Shown in pieces: positions 12,908 to 12,940 of a stretch of 12,940 nt of DNA. The translations under genes were made by a program, and so were the position numbers. Origin of the DNA: Anaerolineae bacterium (lineage in GTDB: Bacteria; Chloroflexota; Anaerolineae; SpSt-600); the NCBI GenBank assembly GCA_028275425.1, contig JAPWUT010000026.1, forward strand, positions 1 through 12,940, written 5' to 3'. The notes below the pieces were generated by a model. That model ran no database searches and was not told the DNA's origin. It saw only the letters and a list, made by a program, of their open reading frames with translations. How positions within the stretch are numbered: position 1 is the first letter of the stretch; the number at the start of each line of letters is the position of its first letter.

Positions 12908-12940
12908 GTCTTATCACTTCCCCTTGATATTTTGCCTACA

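Overview
The window reads as chromosome from an anaerobic or facultative, hydrogen-using bacterium of moderate to high GC content. Gene content (membrane-anchored uptake [NiFe] hydrogenase, FdhE, methylmalonyl-CoA epimerase, LarA, long HPF) and the GC-rich intergenic repeats would fit Chloroflexota or a similar thermophile-rich phylum. That assignment is inference; no marker gene here settles it.

Layout. Positions 1-640 hold about 2.7 copies of a 150-bp GC-rich hairpin repeat, a separate short inverted repeat, and what looks like the decayed 3' end of a gene. Positions 642-4602 (minus strand) are a four-gene hydrogenase operon: small subunit with Tat signal, large subunit, cytochrome b, maturation protease. 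It is driven by a consensus promoter at 4632-4660 that is bracketed by a 9-bp inverted repeat. Positions 4746-6529 (minus) carry a nucleotidyltransferase-HEPN protein that is probably broken at its start, and fdhE with its own consensus promoter. The divergent intergenic region 6530-7063 has a strong plus-strand promoter followed by about 200-250 nt of stable hairpins, either a structured RNA or a long leader. Positions 7064-10759 (plus) are an ABC-2 type exporter (ATPase and permease), a WecA-like phosphoglycosyltransferase and a long ribosome hibernation factor. Positions 10756-12907 (minus) are larA, methylmalonyl-CoA epimerase and a small membrane protein.

Main discovery. The hydrogenase large subunit does not start at the GTG at 3291, where an ordinary gene caller would put it. 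Its true start is ATG at 3504, behind a strong ribosome binding site. Between the two, the frame is open except for two TGA codons (3325-3327 and 3316-3318), and these sit exactly at the two nickel-binding cysteines of the N-terminal L1 motif (R-I-U-G-V-U-T-T-V-H). TGA is used as a normal stop elsewhere in the window. Two back-to-back hairpins follow at bacterial SECIS distance. The gene most likely encodes a [NiFe] hydrogenase with two selenocysteines in L1, while the C-terminal L2 motif, the usual selenocysteine position in [NiFeSe] enzymes, keeps both cysteines. I know of no described enzyme with this arrangement. The nearby fdhE, whose family serves formate dehydrogenases that are often selenoproteins, is compatible with a selenium-using host.
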